A program made the translations under genes and the position numbers. Below the pieces are notes generated by a model that worked only from the letters and a program-made list of their open reading frames with translations, searched no databases and was not told the DNA's origin. Positions 60,090 through 64,000 of a stretch of 64,000 bases of DNA are shown piece by piece. Origin of the DNA: Micromonospora coxensis. Its GTDB lineage: Bacteria > Actinomycetota > Actinomycetes > Mycobacteriales > Micromonosporaceae. The stretch is from NCBI RefSeq assembly GCF_900090295.1, contig NZ_LT607753.1:1488001-1552000 (forward strand), read 5' to 3'. Each line of letters starts with the position of its first letter. Positions within the stretch are counted from its first letter, which is position 1.

Positions 60090-60104
60090 GTCGAGATACT
60101 CGAC
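60090..60104. promoter_or_regulatory. Candidate MarR operator 1
   Basis: GTCGAG-ATA-CTCGAC, perfect 6-bp arms. It lies at the -35 position of a plus-strand promoter with -10 TACTAT (60114-60119), so binding would block MMPL transcription. Confidence 0.6.
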
Positions 60105-60132
60105 GAGTTGCCATACTATCCTTGCTGAGCGA

Positions 60133-60146
60133 GACTCTTGAGAGTC
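60133..60146. promoter_or_regulatory. Candidate MarR operator 2
   Basis: GACTCT-TG-AGAGTC, perfect 6-bp arms, just downstream of the predicted transcription start of the MMPL gene. It is 29 bp from operator 1. Confidence 0.55.
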
Positions 60147-60180
60147 GAGATTTCAACGTCGAGGACCGTGAGGGCAGCCG

Positions 60181-62307
60181 ATGTCTCTGTTCACCCGCGT
60201 CGCCCGTAGCCGGCTGGCCGCCTGGCTCACCGTGGTGGCCGCGATCGTCTTCGGGGCGGTCGTCTTCGGGCTGCCCAAGCCCGACAACCCCGCCCCCGTC
60301 TCCAGCACCGGCCTCTCCGTCGAGTGGCAGTCGACCCAGGTCGAGAAGCTCCAGGAACGGCTGCCGTCGAGCGACGCCCAACCGGCGATCGTCGTGGTCA
60401 GCCGCGACGACGCCGGCCCGCTGACCGAGGCGGACCGGGCCGCCCTCGCGGCCTCCACCGGCGACCTGGCCCGGCTGGCCGTCGGCGGGCAGGTCAGCCC
60501 CCCACAGGTCTCCCCCGACAGCACCGTCGCCCTGGTCGCCGTGCCGCTCTCCACCGCCGGCGGGCAGGAGCAGGTCGCCGAGCGGGTCGACCAGCTCCGC
60601 AGCGCGCTGGCGGAGCTGCCCGACGGGCTCACCGCCGAGGTGACCGGCGGGCCCGCCTTCACCGCCGACCTCACCAAGGTCTTCGCCGGCGCCGACACCA
60701 CCCTGCTCATCGTCACCGCCGCCGTGGTGGCGGTGCTGCTGCTGATCACCTACCGCAGCCCGTTCCTGTGGATCGTGCCGCTGGTCATCGTGGCGGCCAC
60801 CGAGCAGCTGACGCTGCGGGCCCTCGACACGATCGTCCCGGCCTTCGGCATCAACCTGGCCGGCGGCGCCGTCACCGGCATCGCGAGCGTCCTGGTCTTC
60901 GGCGCGGCCACCGACTACGCCCTGCTGCTCATCGCCCGCTACCGGGAGGAGCTGCGCCGCGAGGAGGACCGCTTCGTCGCCATGCGGGCCGCCCTGCGGC
61001 GCACCGCCGAACCCATCCTCGCCAGCGGCTTCACCGTGGTCCTCGGCGTGCTCACCCTGCTGCTGTCCGAGCAGGAGCTCAACCGTGCCCTCGCGGTGGC
61101 CTGCGCCACCGGCGTGATCCTCGCCATGCTCTCGGCGCTCTTCGTCCTCCCGGCGGCCCTGGTGATCTTCGGCCGCGGCCTGTTCTGGCCGTTCGTGCCC
61201 CGGGTCGGCGGCGCGGTGCGGGAGGGCCGGCTCTGGGGCCGCCTCGGCGCCGCCGTGGTCCGCCGCCCGGCGCCGGTCGCGCTGCTCGCCACCCTGCTGC
61301 TGGCCGGGCTCGCCGTCGGCGGGCTCGGGATCCGCACCGGTCTGTCCGAGACCGAGCAGTTCCGGGTCAAGCCCGAGGCGGTCGCCGGCGCCGAGACCCT
61401 CGCCAAGGCGTTCCCCGCCGGCACCACCCAGCCGGTCGCCGTGCTCACCGCCCCGTCGGCGGTCCGGGCCGTCACCGACGCCGCCACCGCCGTGCCCGGG
61501 GTGGCCTCCGCCCGTCCCGGCGAGGCCGGCTCGGGTGTCGCGCAGGTCGACGTCGTGCTGGAGGCCGAGCCGGGCACCCCCGCCTCGGACCGGACGATCG
61601 AGGCGCTGCGCGACGCCGTGGCCGCCGTACCCGGCTCGGCCCCGCCCGCCCTCGACGGCGTCGAGGCATTCGACGGCGCCGTGGTCGGCGGCACCGTCGC
61701 CGCCACGTACGACTCGGACGAGGCCAACGGCAAGGACCTGCGGCTGATCCTGCCGATCATCCTGCTGCTGGTCGGCGCCGTCCTGGTGCTGCTGCTGCGC
61801 GGACTGGTCGCGCCGGTGCTGCTCGTGCTCACCGTCATCGCGTCCTTCTTCGCCAGCCTGGGCGCGGCGTGGCTGCTCTTCGACCACGTGCTCGGCTTCC
61901 CGGCGCTGGACAGCGGGGTGCTGCTGCTCGCGTTCGTCTTCCTGGTGGCCCTCGGCGTCGACTACAACATCTTCCTGGTCACCCGGGCCCGGGAGGACGC
62001 CCGCACCGCCGGCACCCGGGACGGGATGCTCTCCGCGCTGCGGGTCACCGGTGGGGTCATCACCAGCGCGGGTGTCCTGCTCGCCGCGGTCTTCGCCGTC
62101 CTCGGCGTCCTGCCGCTGATCACCCTGACCCAGATCGGGATCATCGTCTGCATCGGCGTGCTGCTCGACACCCTGCTGGTGCGTACCGTGCTCGTGCCGG
62201 CGCTGGCGTTCCTGCTCGGCGACCGCTTCTGGTGGCCGGGCCGGATCGCCCGGGAGCCGGTGGCGGACGTCACGCCCGAACGGGAGCCGGTCGCCGCACG
62301 CGACTGA
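60181..62307 (+). CDS. MMPL-family RND transporter
   Basis: 708 aa with about twelve membrane helices in two halves, each preceded by an extracytoplasmic loop: first helix 13-32, then a loop to about 180 (SSTGLSVEWQSTQVEKLQER). The MMPL signature GAATDYALLLIARYREELR (about 240-260) holds the proton-relay Asp-Tyr pair of TM4; its counterpart in the second half is GVDYNIFLVTRAREDA. Members export lipids, drugs or siderophores. It is divergent from marR and probably repressed by it. Confidence 0.92.
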   Translation: MSLFTRVARSRLAAWLTVVAAIVFGAVVFGLPKPDNPAPVSSTGLSVEWQSTQVEKLQERLPSSDAQPAIVVVSRDDAGPLTEADRAALAASTGDLARLAVGGQVSPPQVSPDSTVALVAVPLSTAGGQEQVAERVDQLRSALAELPDGLTAEVTGGPAFTADLTKVFAGADTTLLIVTAAVVAVLLLITYRSPFLWIVPLVIVAATEQLTLRALDTIVPAFGINLAGGAVTGIASVLVFGAATDYALLLIARYREELRREEDRFVAMRAALRRTAEPILASGFTVVLGVLTLLLSEQELNRALAVACATGVILAMLSALFVLPAALVIFGRGLFWPFVPRVGGAVREGRLWGRLGAAVVRRPAPVALLATLLLAGLAVGGLGIRTGLSETEQFRVKPEAVAGAETLAKAFPAGTTQPVAVLTAPSAVRAVTDAATAVPGVASARPGEAGSGVAQVDVVLEAEPGTPASDRTIEALRDAVAAVPGSAPPALDGVEAFDGAVVGGTVAATYDSDEANGKDLRLILPIILLLVGAVLVLLLRGLVAPVLLVLTVIASFFASLGAAWLLFDHVLGFPALDSGVLLLAFVFLVALGVDYNIFLVTRAREDARTAGTRDGMLSALRVTGGVITSAGVLLAAVFAVLGVLPLITLTQIGIIVCIGVLLDTLLVRTVLVPALAFLLGDRFWWPGRIAREPVADVTPEREPVAARD

Positions 62308-62327
62308 CCGGTTCCACCGGGCGGCCG

Positions 62328-62356
62328 GGGCCGGGGGCGCGACGCGCCCCCGGCCC
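62328..62356. terminator. Bidirectional terminator between MMPL and DedA-PAP2 genes
   Basis: GGGCCGGGGGCGCG (62328-62341) and its perfect complement 62343-62356 form a 14-bp palindrome with one central base. It lies 20 bp after the MMPL stop and 36 bp before the convergent stop. Confidence 0.85.
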
Positions 62357-62391
62357 TTCGGCGTCGCGGGGGCCGGCGCCCCGCCGGTCGG

Positions 62392-63822
62392 TCACTGCCC
62401 GGTGCTGCTCCCGGCGCCCGAGCAGCCGGTGGCCGGGGCGTGGGGTTGCGCGGGGGCGGGCCCGGCCGCACCCGTGGAGGGCGGGCCGGCCGCCACCGCC
62501 CGGTCCCGGGTGACCCAGGCGATCACGAAGACGGCGGTCCAGGCGACCCCGAGCAGGACCGAGGTGGCCGTCCCGCTGGCCGTGCTCCAGCCCAGGTAGA
62601 GGCGGGCCCCGCCGACCACCGCGATGCCGGCCGCCGCCGCGGTCCAGGCGGCCACCGCCAGCGGCCAGCGGGCGTCGCGGGACAGCAGCCAGGCCAGCGT
62701 GCACAGGCTCGCCGCCGCCACCGCGTTCTGGGTCGGGAACACCACGGCGGGCCGGCCGGACGCGGTCGCGTCGGCCACCACGGCGAGCACCACCAGCGGC
62801 AGGAACGCCCCGGCCGTGCCGAGGACGCTGAGCAGGTCCGCCCGCCAGGGCCGGTGCCGCCAGGCGAGCCCGGCGGCGACCACCGTCACCAGCACGATGA
62901 GGAACGACCCACGCAGCACCGAGACCGTCGTGAAGGCCACCTCCACCGCCCCCGGGGTACGGCGGTCGGCGAACCAGTCGGCGATCACGCCGTCGACCAC
63001 GGCCAGCCCGCTCCAACGCACCACCGCCTCCAGCAGCCAGGCGACGGCGAACCCGGCGGCCGAGAGCAGCAGCAGGCCGGTGGCGAGGTTGACCAGCAGC
63101 GCCCCGCCGGGGCCGACCTGCATGGCGATCAGGAAGAACAGCACGCCGTACCGCCCGGTGACCCAGCGCACCGGCGGTAGCGCGGCCGCCCGGGACAGCA
63201 GCGCCCGCACCGGGTCCGGGTGGCGTCCCAACCAACGGCCGGCCAGCACGATCGCCACCAGCACCACCAGCAGCGCCAGCACCACGCCGGTGGCCCGCCC
63301 GAGCAGCCGGGAGACCGTCTCGTACGACTCGCCGGCGAGGTAGCCCAGCAGCACCGAGCCGCCCACCCAGCTGACCACCCCGGCCACGTTCCACGGCGCG
63401 AAGCGCCGGTACGGCATCCCGGCGGCGCCGGCCAGCCGGGGCACCAGGGTGCGGGCGAAGGCCACCCAGCGGGCGGCGTACACGCCCCGTCCGCCCAGCC
63501 GGTCCAGCATCGCGTCGGCGCGTGACCAGCGGTGCGGGCCGACCCGCGCGCCCAGCCCGGAGGCGCGCAGCCGGGGCCCGTACCGGCGGCCGGAACGGAA
63601 GGCGAGTGTGTCCCCGATCACGGCAGCCCCGGTCATCACCAGCAGCGCCGGGGCGAGCCGTAGCGTCCCCGCGTACGCTAGGAAGCCGACCAGCAGCAGG
63701 GTCGCCTCTCCCGGCACCAGCAGACCGAAGATCACCGCGGTCTCGCCCGCGACGATCGTCGCGGCGACCAGGTAGATCACCAGGGTCGGCAGGCCCTGCA
63801 GCGACGTCAGCAGGTCATGCAT
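62392..63822 (-). CDS. DedA-PAP2 fusion membrane protein with degenerate phosphatase motifs
   Basis: 476 aa with about eleven membrane segments. The N-terminal half is DedA/VTT: GETAVIFGLLVPGEATLLLV, GDTLAFRSGRRYGPRL and VAFARTLVPRLAGAAGMPYR. The C-terminal half (from about 220) aligns with a PAP2 lipid-phosphatase, but PSGH is PTQN (363-366), and the expected SR-x5-H-x3-D reads ARLYLGWSTASGT (406-418), where the catalytic His is S413 and the Asp is G417. It is therefore unlikely to hydrolyse phosphate. DedA proteins move undecaprenyl phosphate; a fused dead phosphatase could bind the diphosphate form. ATG 63822. Confidence 0.83.
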   Translation of the reverse strand: MHDLLTSLQGLPTLVIYLVAATIVAGETAVIFGLLVPGEATLLLVGFLAYAGTLRLAPALLVMTGAAVIGDTLAFRSGRRYGPRLRASGLGARVGPHRWSRADAMLDRLGGRGVYAARWVAFARTLVPRLAGAAGMPYRRFAPWNVAGVVSWVGGSVLLGYLAGESYETVSRLLGRATGVVLALLVVLVAIVLAGRWLGRHPDPVRALLSRAAALPPVRWVTGRYGVLFFLIAMQVGPGGALLVNLATGLLLLSAAGFAVAWLLEAVVRWSGLAVVDGVIADWFADRRTPGAVEVAFTTVSVLRGSFLIVLVTVVAAGLAWRHRPWRADLLSVLGTAGAFLPLVVLAVVADATASGRPAVVFPTQNAVAAASLCTLAWLLSRDARWPLAVAAWTAAAAGIAVVGGARLYLGWSTASGTATSVLLGVAWTAVFVIAWVTRDRAVAAGPPSTGAAGPAPAQPHAPATGCSGAGSSTGQ

Positions 63823-63957
63823 CCGGTCCCCAGCACCACGGGGGCCAGCATGCCAGCCGTTGGAACGGTCGGGACAGCAGTTTCGGCAGAGATCCGGGCG
63901 ATCTCGGGGGTGACCCCGACACGTGTCCCGGCAACCGCAGACAGGAGTATGGAGGGT

Positions 63958-64000
63958 ATGCAGCTTCGCACCGACCTCCGCAACGTCGCCATCATCGCCC
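63958..64000 (+). CDS. typA: TypA/BipA ribosome-associated GTPase, N-terminal fragment
   Basis: Only the first 14 codons are present: MQLRTDLRNVAIIA, the usual start of actinobacterial TypA just before the P-loop, which would follow outside the window. GGAGGG lies immediately before ATG 63958; an in-frame ATG at 63949 with AGGAG 2 nt upstream is an alternative. TypA binds ribosomes under stress and cold. Confidence 0.8.
   Translation, partial: MQLRTDLRNVAIIA

Overview
The window is high-GC actinobacterial chromosome, most likely from Micromonosporaceae (Micromonospora or a close relative). Supporting this are WhiA, RbpA, a mycothiol-dependent-isomerase family protein, a SufR-SufBDC-SufSU iron-sulfur operon beside ctaA/ctaB and the tkt-tal-pgi-zwf-opcA-pgl block, and the rapZ-yvcK-whiA-gap-pgk-tpiA-secG block. 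These blocks and their order match the well-known core neighbourhood of Streptomyces and Salinispora/Micromonospora chromosomes. I see no tRNA, rRNA, CRISPR array, insertion sequence or complete prophage.

Layout. 0-11.7 kb: a mixed set of housekeeping and accessory genes: SDR fragment, Mug-type DNA glycosylase with a repetitive N-terminus, ABC exporter, enoyl-CoA hydratase, a small Gbn-like HTH protein, CadD-like transporter, ABC-F ATPase, zinc metallopeptidase, secreted RCC1 propeller, acVLRF1 peptidyl-tRNA hydrolase, LysE exporter, VOC protein. 11.7-18.7 kb: the complete suf operon, autoregulated by SufR. 18.7-22.3 kb: haem A and haem O synthases (ctaA, ctaB) around an ATP-grasp enzyme and a small unknown protein. 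22.5-31.1 kb: pentose-phosphate operon tkt-tal-pgi-like-zwf-opcA-pgl on the plus strand. 31.2-38.2 kb, minus strand: rapZ-yvcK-whiA, then gap-pgk-tpiA-secG, with rbpA after secG. 38.4-43.0 kb: a more variable stretch (operator-controlled small gene, recQ, glycosyltransferase, nucleotidyltransferase-like gene) lying between rapZ and uvrC. 43.0-54.7 kb: uvrC, a secreted phosphodiesterase and a secreted acylase transcribed divergently, a Rieske lipoprotein, uvrA, and rsgA preceded by a tiny leader ORF. 54.8-64.0 kb: thiol/metallo-hydrolase pair, DedA protein, methyltransferase, cold-shock protein, M15-like protein, a MarR/MMPL efflux pair, a DedA-PAP2 fusion, and the start of typA.

The central 20 kb joins sugar metabolism (NADPH by Zwf/OpcA/Pgl, triose-phosphate enzymes), iron-sulfur assembly and haem for respiration, plus their regulators. 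Several genes appear to use leaderless transcripts: a TANNNT -10 box lies 6-7 nt before the start codon of cadD, sufR, ctaA, recQ, uvrC, the mycothiol-enzyme gene and dedA. The most unusual items are a Pgi homologue that has lost four active-site motifs inside the pentose-phosphate operon; a DedA-PAP2 fusion whose phosphatase histidines are replaced; a perfect 19-bp operator between the -35 and -10 of a small unknown gene; an orphan plus-strand intrinsic terminator at 42.2 kb; a dispersed palindromic repeat family; and a His/Arg-rich leader ORF in front of rsgA.
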